Source: Comamonas avium (GTDB lineage: Bacteria; Pseudomonadota; Gammaproteobacteria; Burkholderiales; Burkholderiaceae_C). Taken from it: 64,000 nucleotides of DNA. Below, piece after piece: positions 7,254 through 15,504 of the stretch. The translations under genes were made by a program, and so were the position numbers. Numbering within the stretch: position 1 is the stretch's first letter; each line of letters begins with the position of its first letter. The DNA is taken from NCBI RefSeq assembly GCF_014836675.1, contig NZ_JACSQK010000005.1, forward strand, positions 342,629 through 406,628. The letters run 5' to 3'. The notes under the pieces are model-generated. The model did not search any database. It saw nothing but the letters and a program-made list of their open reading frames with translations, and was not told where the DNA came from.

Positions 7254-8694
7254 AATAATCGCTGTCACGGTTTTAGCGAGTGCATTATTTCTCTGGATTG
7301 GATATAGATTTGTTTGCATTCAACTAGGCTATCCCAATCCTGAGTATAAAACTGAAATGTGGCTTGGCAACACTGCGCGGATGCGGGAGTTTTTGTATGA
7401 AAAACTTCCGTCTAAGACTGGTGAAAAAACTATTTTTGTTGTGAGTGGATCTAATTCGCTGTTTTCGATCGCTAGCGATGTGCTATCTGAAAAGACAGGT
7501 TACAAAGTAAAAAACTATTCATTGCATGCAGGCATGCATATAGATATTCTGTTTTCTCAAATTAGGAACAAGGTAAAAGCTGGGGATATAGTTGTCGCCC
7601 CGCTTGAGTGGGAAGCGAGAGATAGAGTACTAATAAATCAATTTGATTATGAAAATTATCTACACTACTTTAGCCAGTCTGTGGAGCCATCTCCTTTAGT
7701 TCTTTATAATATTTTTTCAGCAGTACCATTACGACGTTGGGCAATAGGGTTTAAAACATACCTGTATCAACCTCACGATTCCGTTTCATATCGAAATTTT
7801 TATACAGATGAATCACTTAATTATACTTGGAAGCACAGGCCAGGGAACGAAAATTATACGCACAGGGCATTAAATGAATTTGGAGATATAAATATTGAAT
7901 TGCCAATAACCTCTGCTACTTGGAAAGATAAATCTATTTTCAAAGTCCCGGAGAAGGCTGATTCAAAATGGCTTGAGATATTAGGTGGATGGAATGATTA
8001 TTTTGAAAATAAAGGTGCTCGATTTGTTGTGACCTCTCCAATTTTATTGGAAGGAAATGGGCCAGAGATTTTTTCAAAAAATATATGGGGGAATATCGGT
8101 AATCTGCGAGATCAAATGGAGTTTACAAAAACTCCACTTTACTGTGATCCTGTATCTGCTACATTCTCAAGCATTTATCGTTACGATACCTCATACCATG
8201 CCAATGCAGAGGGGGCAAGACTAAGGTCCAAGGAGCTTGGAGAATGCATGGTTGAATTTATAAATGGTAAAGATGTTAAAACTAAAAAAATCAATCCAGA
8301 TCTTGTAATTCCAGAAATAAAACATCGCCTCATTAAACAAAGAGAAAATTTCGGTTCAGGTAATATGCTCTTTCAGGTTCGGTTGCGAGAACTACATAGA
8401 ATTAATGAAGAGATATCCGGTTTCCATTCGAAGACTGGAAGTTATCCTAAATCATCGGTTGATGAGAGCTGGGGTTTGCCTGTGGGCATGAATATTAGTA
8501 TGCGCGATGATTTGGGGGTAACCTACTGGTCTAATGGATTGAGTTATAAACTGATTGCCAAAGCGCCGAAGACAGAATGTGCGGTTGTGGTGGCAAATTG
8601 GCCTGAAATGGTTGATCCAGTTGGCCTAGAAAATGATGACGGCACACAGTGCTCTGGTTTTGGATATTGGACAGATGAACAAAAACTTAGATAA
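7228..8694 (+). CDS. SGNH-like acetylation partner with pseudopilin-like C-terminal tail
   Basis: ATG 7228 (MRLSISNFKI) gives 488 residues with an N-terminal membrane anchor at about 6-25. FVVSGSNSLFSIASD near 72-86 resembles the GxS block of SGNH hydrolases (AlgJ/AlgX/DltD type), and DTSYHANAEG near 322-331 the Asp-x-x-x-His end block. This fits a periplasmic acetylase working with the MBOAT protein; the overlap shows co-translation. Residues from about 390 look different: LRELHRINEEISGFHSKTGS, YPKSS, then YWSNGLSYKLIA, a layout reminiscent of type II/IV pseudopilin C-terminal domains. That fusion is unusual. AT-rich composition. Confidence 0.7.
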   Translation: MRLSISNFKIIAVTVLASALFLWIGYRFVCIQLGYPNPEYKTEMWLGNTARMREFLYEKLPSKTGEKTIFVVSGSNSLFSIASDVLSEKTGYKVKNYSLHAGMHIDILFSQIRNKVKAGDIVVAPLEWEARDRVLINQFDYENYLHYFSQSVEPSPLVLYNIFSAVPLRRWAIGFKTYLYQPHDSVSYRNFYTDESLNYTWKHRPGNENYTHRALNEFGDINIELPITSATWKDKSIFKVPEKADSKWLEILGGWNDYFENKGARFVVTSPILLEGNGPEIFSKNIWGNIGNLRDQMEFTKTPLYCDPVSATFSSIYRYDTSYHANAEGARLRSKELGECMVEFINGKDVKTKKINPDLVIPEIKHRLIKQRENFGSGNMLFQVRLRELHRINEEISGFHSKTGSYPKSSVDESWGLPVGMNISMRDDLGVTYWSNGLSYKLIAKAPKTECAVVVANWPEMVDPVGLENDDGTQCSGFGYWTDEQKLR

Positions 8695-8742
8695 AAGTGA
8701 AGCTCTCTAAGAGCCGCTAACACCACTTACCTTTGAGACCGG

Positions 8743-8764
8743 CACGAAGCATTTATGCTTCGTG
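8743..8764 (+). repeat. Perfect hairpin just before the transposase start
   Basis: CACGAAGCAT and ATGCTTCGTG (8743-8752, 8755-8764) form a 10-bp stem with a 2-base loop, ending 6 bases before the transposase ATG at 8770. IS elements often carry such hairpins to block translation from outside transcripts; that role is inferred here. Confidence 0.6.
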
Positions 8765-8769
8765 TCCTC

Positions 8770-9305
8770 ATGGCAAGACAACCCGTTAGCAAAGAGCTGT
8801 GGCGACAACTGCAGCCTCCGATTCCCACTTTCACCCCATCGGCCTAAGGGGGCTCACGAAAGGTCGGCGTGAGCGATGAGGCTGCACTCAACGGGGCATC
8901 CTGTTTGTGCTGCACGCCGGCTTCCATGGCAAGACCTTCCCCAGTCCTTGGGCTATGGTAGGGGCATGACTTACTGGCGACGCTTGCGTGACCGGAATCA
9001 ATCCCTGCGGTGGCTGGCCTGCCAGGCAGAGCACGCAAGCGGCCTGCGAAACTCCATGCGGACAAAGGTTACGACTACCGCGCTGTCGTGCTGACCTCAG
9101 ACGACGAGGAATCGCCAGCCGGATTGCGCGACGAGGAGTTGAGAGCAGCGAAAAACTAGGCAGGCAGCGCTGGGTCGTCGAGAGAACACACGGATGGTTT
9201 GCGGGGTTTGGCAAGCTGCGAATCCGATTTGAAAAGCGCTTGGACATCCACGAGGCGTTACTGAAGTTGGCTGCCGCAATCATCTGCGCACTCTATCGTG
9301 GATAG
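8770..9305 (+). pseudogene. IS5-family transposase, frameshifted and internally deleted
   Basis: The N-terminus (MARQPVSKELWRQLQPPIP) runs into a stop at 8848. Further pieces in other frames include the GMTYWRRLRD motif near 8966-8996. After a deletion of the central DDE region, KLHADKGYDYR leads, via another frameshift, to the C-terminal block GVESSEKLGRQRWVVERTHG, WFAGFGKLRIRFEKR and LDIHEALLKLAAAIICALYR. At least two frameshifts and one stop make it inactive. Confidence 0.85.
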
Positions 9306-9338
9306 GTGGTATTAGCGGTGCTTAATGCTTAAGTTGCG

Positions 9339-10382
9339 TCAAGTTGATGTGAGTCTGCTTCCCCGCTCCATCTGCGCCTTGCTCGTCCAGCCACTGCCGT
9401 CATTCAAGCTGTGCGTCACCTCTTTGACCAGCCAGTCATCCCCGTCAATTTCTTCTTTCCACCCGCTGACCTTGATGGGTGACTGCGCCGTAATCTCAGG
9501 GCGGCCCATGGCCAGCGCCAGCTCAAACGTGGCCATGCCGCGCTCGATGCGCTGGCGCTCGGCCTTGGCGGCATCCAGCGCGTCTTTCTCACTGGCGTAG
9601 GTTTCTTTGAGCGTTTTGGTGTTGCCATCTTTCTTGCCTGCCACCACCAGCTTGCGCTTGCCGTTCACGCTGTCTGACCAATAGGCTTTCACCCCATCAA
9701 ATGCATCGCGGGTGCTGCTGCTCCAGCGGTGCTGGTCACCATCACGCCGGGTGATGTGTATGGTGGGCAGCTTCTCTCCCTTGCTGTTTTTGGTGCCGTT
9801 GATGGGCATGAAGAGCAGGTGCTTTTTCTTGACGGTGGCCACCGCGTCGTACTTGCGGGCCAGACGCGTCAGAAAGTGCATGTCGCTTTCATTGGTCTGG
9901 GTGATGTGGGTAATGGCAGTTTTGGCCAGGCGTTCATCCACCTTGTGGGTGAGTTTGCTGCGCTTGGCCAAGTCGGCCAGCACTGTGCCCAGGGTGGTGT
10001 TGCGCCAGCTCTTTTCCTTGCGGTTGCGGATCTCACCGCCCATGTCTGCAGCGCGGGCGCGAATGGTGACTTTGTCGGGTGCGCCGGTGTGTTCCACCTC
10101 ATCGACCACAAAGCTGCCTTTATCCACCAGCAGCTGGCCCAGCCAGCCAATGGACAGTTCAATCTCGGCTTCTTTGCGGGGCAGCTCCAGCAGGCCGTCG
10201 TGGTCGCTCAGATCCAGGTCGAGCTGGTCGGCGGTGTTCTCGCGTCCCTCGGTGAGGGTCAGGCTGATCAGGCGGGCATCGACAAAGGGGGTAATGTCTT
10301 TGCCTGCCACGGTCAGTGCGTAGGTGGGGGCAGGATGCAGCGGAGCGGGCTCTTGCCGGTATTGGTCGTCTTGGTCTGCCAT
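9339..10382 (-). CDS. D: P2 gpD-like tail protein (late control D)
   Basis: The 347-residue protein is the size of the P2 D family. Features include TYALTVAGKDITPFVDARLI at the N-terminus, LTLTEGRENTADQLDLDLSD, the LGTVLADLAKRSKLT region and a C-terminal LVKEVTHSLNDGSGWTSKAQ ending. gpD forms the central baseplate hub or spike-binding ring of myovirus tails. It directly follows U (4-bp gap), as in P2. Full length and apparently intact although upstream tail genes are missing. Confidence 0.9.
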   Translation of the reverse strand: MADQDDQYRQEPAPLHPAPTYALTVAGKDITPFVDARLISLTLTEGRENTADQLDLDLSDHDGLLELPRKEAEIELSIGWLGQLLVDKGSFVVDEVEHTGAPDKVTIRARAADMGGEIRNRKEKSWRNTTLGTVLADLAKRSKLTHKVDERLAKTAITHITQTNESDMHFLTRLARKYDAVATVKKKHLLFMPINGTKNSKGEKLPTIHITRRDGDQHRWSSSTRDAFDGVKAYWSDSVNGKRKLVVAGKKDGNTKTLKETYASEKDALDAAKAERQRIERGMATFELALAMGRPEITAQSPIKVSGWKEEIDGDDWLVKEVTHSLNDGSGWTSKAQMERGSRLTST

Positions 10383-10385
10383 AGG

Positions 10386-10838
10386 TCACTCTTCGCCGGG
10401 GGCCACGTACTGGCCTTGTTCGTTGACGTTGACCTCTGCACCGCCCGCTTCGTCGTCAACACGGGCCAGCTGCAAATCAAAGCTGACGCGGGTGGGGTTG
10501 CCGTAGCGATCGTGCAGGGTGCCGGTTTCGTTGAGGCTTTCAATCACGAACAGTCCAAACACTTCACCATTGCCAGCCACCAAAGCGAAGGACTGCCCGC
10601 TGTCGCCCATGGCCCGCAGCTCGGCCAGGCTGGCGTAGTCGCCAATTTGCTCGGGTGCTAGCCAGCCGCTGAGCGAGAAGGTCTCGTCGCCCACGCCCAC
10701 AAACTGGCGGGCAGGGCGTGCGCCCACACGGCTGTTGCTGGGGTGCCGCCAGGTGTTGCTGCGCTTGAGCTCCTGAAACGCCAGCGTGTCCAGCGAGAAG
10801 ATGAATTGCCCGAAGGCCATGAGCATGGAGCCCTGCAT
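10386..10838 (-). CDS. U: P2 gpU-like tail protein
   Basis: The 150-residue protein matches gpU: FGQFIFSLDTLAFQELKRSN, TWRHPSNSRVGARPARQF, VGVGDETFSLSGWLAPEQIG and FGLFVIESLNETGTL. gpU is a tail-terminus protein needed for tail completion. AGGGA precedes ATG 10838 by 6 bases. It sits between T and D, the P2 order. Confidence 0.92.
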   Translation of the reverse strand: MQGSMLMAFGQFIFSLDTLAFQELKRSNTWRHPSNSRVGARPARQFVGVGDETFSLSGWLAPEQIGDYASLAELRAMGDSGQSFALVAGNGEVFGLFVIESLNETGTLHDRYGNPTRVSFDLQLARVDDEAGGAEVNVNEQGQYVAPGEE

Positions 10839-10853
10839 ATCGTTCCCTTGTCT

Positions 10854-12299
10854 TCAGCTCAGGTCGTGCATGGCGCTGCGGCCACGGCTGGCTTTTTGTC
10901 GATCGATGTTTTCAATTTCTGCGCGTACAGCGCGGGCAATGGCCTGTGCGTCCATGCCTGGTGCGGCATAGATTTGAAAGGTGTAGTTGCCACCGGCTGC
11001 AGGCGCCGGCGCACTGATGCGCGGGGCAATGCTTGGGCCTGCCCCAATGGGTGCAGTGCCGCCGTCTATGCCCACAGCACCCACTGGTGCAGCCGCTGCA
11101 CCGGCCATGGCCAGCGCTGCAGCACGCACACCGGCCTGACCTGCGGTGATGCCGTTGGCGGCACCTTCAGAGATCCAGCCTCCAAACTGCGTGAACAGCT
11201 TGGAGGGGCTGGCAATGCCCAGCTTTTCTTTGAACCAGGTGGCCGCCGAGCTGGCTGCGCCTACCACCGCGTCTTTGAGTGCAGCCAGCCTGCCAGTAAT
11301 GCCACCAATGAGCCCGTCAATGATGAAGCCACCAAAGCTGCGGAACTGCTCGGGCACCTGGATACCCAGCGCAGCCAGCGCGGTGGTGAAGGCGTTCCAC
11401 AAAAGGCCAAAGGGCGAGAAGTTGAGCAGAGCGGCGACCCATGCGCCCACGCCACCATCGAGTAGGTTGCGCACGCCAGAGACAAAGGCGCTCAGTGCGG
11501 TGCTGACCATGCTGGAGGCGGTGTTCCAGATGCCGACCATCCAATTGCCCAGGCTGGACAGCAAGCCCATTACCCAATTACAGAAGTCACTGACCAAGGC
11601 TTTGCCACCACCCCAGACGGCATCCCAGTTGCTATACAGCGCCCAGCCTGCAGAAATTAGCAGCCCAATTGGCCCCATGAAACGCAGCAGCAGCAAGGCA
11701 CCGCGTGCCAGCAGCGGAACAAGGCGGCCTGCGCCTGTGGCCATGGTGCCAAAAGCACCACCACCAGCAGCCACACCGGCCAGCTTGGCCAACATCAAGC
11801 GCACCAGCAGCCCCTTGGCCAGCAGGAAGCCCAGCGGGATCAGCAGTGCTCCCACGGCAGTGGTCAGCACAGAAAACACCACGACCAGGCGCAGCAGCCA
11901 CTGAGCTGCAATGGGGTTGGCCTTGAACCAGTCGCCAACACTACGGATGCCTGCGGTGAGGTTTTGAATCCATGAGCGGATCTCGCCCTGGTTGGCATCA
12001 AACAAGCTGATGCGCACGTCTTCCCAGGTGCTGGAAATTTCGTCCAGGTCGCCGGTGACGTTGTCGGCCATGATGCTGGCGGTTTTGCTTGCAGCACCTG
12101 CGCTGTCACGCACCTTGTTCAGGTATTCCAAGATGCCGCCGGAACCTGCTTTGTCCAGCAGCTCGGTCATGGCGGCTGCGGGTTCTTCGCCAAACACGGT
12201 CTTGAGTACTTCCAGTTTTTGCGCGCTGCCCATCTTCTCGGTCTGCTTGGCCAGCTTGGCCAGCACTTCCATGACGTTGAGCACGTTGTCGTTACGCAT
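10854..12299 (-). pseudogene. T: C-terminal part of tail tape-measure protein gpT, fused to a foreign start
   Basis: The 481-residue frame corresponds to the C-terminal part of a P2-type tape measure. From about residue 9, VMEVLAKLAKQTEKMGSAQK leads into LEVLKTVFGEEPAAAMTELL, then hydrophobic helices (WLLRLVVVFSVLTTAVGALL near 90-110; LLLLRFMGPIGLLISAGWAL) and the conserved FKEKLGIASPSKLFTQFGGW segment. Full gpT is far longer. The first codons (MRNDN) with an AAGGAAA ribosome site look like the start of capsid gene N, which normally follows O. So an O-N...T deletion probably created an in-frame N'-'T fusion. Confidence 0.8.
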
Positions 12300-12336
12300 G
12301 TTGATGTTTCCTTGGCGGTGTCTGTGAATGGGGGGC

Positions 12337-13080
12337 TTAGAACTCGGCCTTCACGTCGCCGTCACCGCCAGTGGCAGGAGGGCGCGAAGGGTCGGCGTTT
12401 TGTTTGCTGAGCTTGGTGACCAGCTCGCTATGGGCTTGCTGCAGCGTGTTGAACTTGCTTTGGAAGTCAGCCAGTGCCTTGGCATCGGTGTCGCGGTGCT
12501 GTGCAAATGCCTGCAGCACGACCGCGTTTTCTGCCAGGACGGCTTGAACGGCCTGAAGATCTGCCTGGCTGTGCTGCTGGACGGTGGGGGCAGGCTTAGC
12601 AGGCGTGGTGCCCAAGAGCTTTTCCATCAAACCGTTGAACTTGTTCAGGGCTGTGGTCAGTGCTCCGGGTTCGGTGGTCACTGCCGGTGCTTGGGTTTCC
12701 AGCTCCAGCTGAAACTCCAGCCCCGCAGTGAACAAGGTGTTGGGGTTGGTCTTGCGACCAGCCATGACACCGGGGTTTTGCGATGCAAAGGCCAGCATCT
12801 CAGTGCCCAGGCTGGCGGGGCTGTCAGTAACAGCCAGCCCAACTAGGTAGGCCTCGCCGGTGGCAGCAAAGTTGGGGTCAACTTCGATAGAGGTGTAGAG
12901 CTTTTGGCCAGCCTTGTTCATGGCCATCAGCGACTCCAGCGGCTTGATCTGGGCGAACAGGGCCAGCTTGCCGTCTTCGACCGCTTCGGCCTTGAGGGCC
13001 AGCACATCGCCCTGGGCGGCAAAGGAGCTGTCGGGCAGCATGCCGCGCATGTGTTCAATCCACACACGTGCAGTGAAAAG
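12337..13080 (-). pseudogene. O: Capsid scaffolding protein gpO, N-terminus missing
   Basis: The frame reads TARVWIEHMRGMLPDSSFAA, then GDVLALKAEAVEDGKLALFA, MNKAGQKLYTSIEVDPNFA and YLVGLAVTDSPASLGTEMLA, which is the protease/scaffold core of gpO, and a coiled C-terminal scaffold (LQAVQAVLAENAVVLQAFAQ). About the first 40-45 residues of the family (before the TARVWIEH block) are absent. Upstream of about 13080 the frame closes with a stop and unrelated sequence follows, marking a deletion junction. In P2, O lies far from T, so their adjacency shows loss of everything between. Confidence 0.85.
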
Positions 13081-13166
13081 TCCTCTGCTTCAGACTTAGT
13101 CGCCAATACTGCCGATCGCTTCACTTGCACGGCAGAGGTTTCGAGCGTGATGCATTCCTATTTGCT

Positions 13167-13907
13167 CTAACGCAGCTTCGGTAGCACCACTATCGGTTTG
13201 ACCCTCTGCTGTTTGACCATAGAGAAAGTATCAAACGCGGGGCGCGCCTTGATGATCGTGACAGATTGCTCAACGTCGCCCACGAGCTTCCTAAATGAGC
13301 CGACGCTTTTCTGACAATTCGCACCCACGATGATCTCTCTGAGAGTCAAGTTTGGCCCGAAATTCAGGTAGTACTCACCGTTGAGCGGATCTGGATCTTC
13401 TAGATTCGCGAAGATTCGCCACTCCTCTTCATAGGCCCATTGCTCATACTTTGTAGTAATCACTTTTTCGAGTAACGAGTGGTCTACACCTCGGATTGGC
13501 TTTGCAAAATCGACGGCCCACTTTAAGCGTTCTGGCTCGTAAATCATTTTCTTTGGACAGTCCTCGGGTACATCAAAGCCAAGGCAAATGCCCGTGTGAG
13601 ATTTTGCATAGTGAGCCCACATCACTGGGCTTTTCCAATGTTTTCCGAAGCAGATTAAGCCTAGCGATTTTTCCCAACGATCTCTGAGCATTCTGAAGAT
13701 ATAGCGTTCATCAGGCTCTCCGGAGTTGAAGCACATGAGTTCGAATGGGTCATTCATACGGGAAAACCGACCTAGCCGCATACGCTTCTCAGGAAGAATG
13801 TATTTCTCAGCTGCTTCGAGTGATGTCAGGTGGTAAAGACGCATACGCAATGGTAGAGCGCCTGCAGTCGCATTAAGCATAAAAGCTTGGTGAATGACCG
13901 CTTGCAT
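13167..13907 (-). CDS. DUF2971 protein (prophage-edge cargo)
   Basis: The core starts at LYHLTSLEAAEKYI (from ATG 13844) and continues with RFSRMNDPFELM, GLICFGKHWKSPVMWAHYAK, HTGICLGFD and KYEQWAYEEEWRIF, the typical DUF2971 layout. The family is found near phages and in defence-rich loci; its chemistry is not established. The frame is open to 13907, but no ribosome site separates the candidates (13907, 13877, 13844). GC content is lower than that of the prophage late genes. It lies just beyond the truncated O gene, so it may be host or cargo DNA. Confidence 0.75.
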   Translation of the reverse strand: MQAVIHQAFMLNATAGALPLRMRLYHLTSLEAAEKYILPEKRMRLGRFSRMNDPFELMCFNSGEPDERYIFRMLRDRWEKSLGLICFGKHWKSPVMWAHYAKSHTGICLGFDVPEDCPKKMIYEPERLKWAVDFAKPIRGVDHSLLEKVITTKYEQWAYEEEWRIFANLEDPDPLNGEYYLNFGPNLTLREIIVGANCQKSVGSFRKLVGDVEQSVTIIKARPAFDTFSMVKQQRVKPIVVLPKLR

Positions 13908-14225
13908 TCAGACGCACGTTGTGCGCCCGATCAGTAGCCCCGTGTCGTCAGCAGCCCTCACAAACACGACAAGGTAAGCCTGTGGCAGCAGAAAAACTAA
14001 ATTTCTCCAAGGGTGTTAGCAACCCAGCTATCACGGCCCTAATAGTTGTTTCATAATCCGCCGCCGTGACAGTTTTAGCCCGCACTGTCACGAAACTGGC
14101 ACAGAAAAGAAATTTCTGCACAGTGGTAAAGCGGGTAATTTTATTAAGTTGTTGATTTCATTTGATGAAATCTTGCTTAACGCCGATGGTCACGGCGATT
14201 TTATTGACCCATGTAGAGGAACACC
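13908..14225. promoter_or_regulatory. 318-bp intergenic region with dyads upstream of the BMP gene
   Basis: No gene is visible. Four perfect dyads occur: GTGACAGT/ACTGTCAC (14066-14073, 14084-14091), AGAAATTTCT (14108-14117), GATTTCAT-TTG-ATGAAATC (14154-14172), and CGCCG/CGGCG flanking ATGGTCA just before the ribosome site (about 14180-14197). The third has operator-like symmetry; the fourth could control translation. No known purine riboswitch core was recognised. Confidence 0.5.
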
Positions 14226-15326
14226 ATGTACAAAAACCTCGCAGCCACGCTCGTGGCCGCTTGTTTTGTCGTCAGCGCATCTGCGCAAACCCCCAAACCC
14301 ACAGCTTTAGCCAGCCAGGCACCGCTCAAAGCGGCGTTTGTCTACGTCACGCCTGTACTGCCTGCGGGCTGGACGCGCCAGCACGAAGAAGGTCGCCTGC
14401 AACTGGAGCGCGACCTAGCTGGCAAGGTGCAGACCACGGCTGTGGACAACGTGGCCGAAGGCCCTGATGCCGAGCGCGTGATTCGCGATTTGGCGGCGCA
14501 GGGCAATCAGCTCATCTTCACCACCAGTTTTGGCTATATGGAGCCGACGCTGCGTGTGGCGCGTGAGTTTCCGAACGTCAAGTTTGAAAACATCACGGGC
14601 TACAAGCAGGCCGACAACGTGGCCACGGCCAATGCCCGCCATTACGAAGGGCGTTACCTGTCGGGCGTAGCGGCAGGCCGCATGAGCAAGACGGGCGTGG
14701 CCGGTTTTGTGGCCGGCTTTCCCATTCCGGAGGTGGTGCAGGGCGTGAATGCCTTTGTGCTGGGCATGCGCAGCGTGAACCCCAAGGCGCAGGTCAAGGT
14801 GGTGTGGCTGAACGCCTGGTTTGACCCCGCACGTGAACGCGAGGCCGCCATGGCGCTGATGGACCAGGGCGCTGATGTGCTGTCCTTTCAGGTGGCGACC
14901 ACAGCAGTAATGGCAGCGGCGCAAGAGCGCGGCAAGATGGCCATCGCCTTTCACTCCGACATGCGCAAGGATGCGCCAGATGCCCAGTTGCTGGCCATCA
15001 CCCACCATTGGGGCAACTACTACGCTGCGCGCGCCAAGGCGGTGCAAAACGGCACGTGGAAGCCGGGTGACACCTGGGGAGGCGTCAAAGACGGCATGGT
15101 GCGCGTAGAGCACTTTGGCCCCAAGCTGCCGCAAGCCGTGCGCGATGAGGTGCTGGCACGCCAAAAAGAAATGGCCGCAGGCAAGCTGCAGCCTTTCCAG
15201 GCCGTGAAAGCCGCGATACGCGACAACCAGGGCAAAGAGCGCATTGCCAGGGGCACGCAGCTTACTGACGAGCAGTTGCACCACATGGACTGGCTGGCAG
15301 AAGGCGTGATTGGCAGCGTCAAGTAA
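14226..15326 (+). CDS. BMP-family (PnrA/Med-like) ABC transporter substrate-binding protein
   Basis: The 366-residue protein has a signal peptide (ATLVAACFVVSASAQ, cleavage near 21). Then comes the Bmp fold: KAAFVYVTPVLPAGWTRQHE, EGPDAERVIRDLAAQG, LIFTTSFGYMEPTLRVAREF, YEGRYLSGVAAGRMSKTG and GFVAGFPIPEVVQGVNAFVL. Family members bind nucleosides or purines for ABC uptake. A guanine deaminase follows at 15505, so the ligand may be a purine such as xanthine or guanine. No permease or ATPase subunit is adjacent, so these must lie elsewhere. Confidence 0.88.
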   Translation: MYKNLAATLVAACFVVSASAQTPKPTALASQAPLKAAFVYVTPVLPAGWTRQHEEGRLQLERDLAGKVQTTAVDNVAEGPDAERVIRDLAAQGNQLIFTTSFGYMEPTLRVAREFPNVKFENITGYKQADNVATANARHYEGRYLSGVAAGRMSKTGVAGFVAGFPIPEVVQGVNAFVLGMRSVNPKAQVKVVWLNAWFDPAREREAAMALMDQGADVLSFQVATTAVMAAAQERGKMAIAFHSDMRKDAPDAQLLAITHHWGNYYAARAKAVQNGTWKPGDTWGGVKDGMVRVEHFGPKLPQAVRDEVLARQKEMAAGKLQPFQAVKAAIRDNQGKERIARGTQLTDEQLHHMDWLAEGVIGSVK

Positions 15327-15504
15327 CGCGGGCCTGTGCGTGCGGGCGGTAAATACTTAGACTGTGCACAGCGATTACGCCGGAAAATCAGGAGCGCCTT
15401 GCGCACGTGATTGCTAGGCTTTGGCATGATTCATGCGTAAAAAGCAATCAATATCAGCGCAAGCTGCTCCCGAAATGTGTGCAACCGTAGAGAGTGCCGT
15501 GTTC

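Larger units (their letters stand above)
8708..9324 (+). mobile_element. Degraded IS5-family insertion sequence
   Basis: Imperfect terminal inverted repeats TAAGAGCCGCTAACACCAC (8708-8726) and the complement of GTGGTATTAGCGGTGCTTA (9306-9324) bracket 617 bp, shorter than a complete element of this kind. The interior encodes a broken DDE transposase. The right end lies 15 bp past the stop of phage gene D. No target duplication can be defined with confidence (at most TA). Confidence 0.8.
1669..13160. mobile_element. P2-like prophage remnant with cargo
   Basis: Recognisable P2-type genes are ogr, D, U, T (3' part) and O (lacking its 5' end), plus an AlpA regulator, a repressor and small early genes. 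No integrase, portal, terminase, sheath, baseplate, lysis or replication gene is visible here, so the element cannot make particles. The left edge (after hipA) and right edge (near 13.1 kb) are estimates; no attachment repeats were found. Confidence 0.8.

Noticed and set aside
13908-14225. Purine riboswitch before the BMP/guanine deaminase genes
   Set aside because: The dyads do not fit the three-way junction or conserved loops of known purine riboswitches; kept only as an unspecified regulatory region.
15326-15432. Sigma-54 promoter (TGGC...TGC-like) before guaD
   Set aside because: Spacing and bases around 15420-15437 deviate too much from the consensus.
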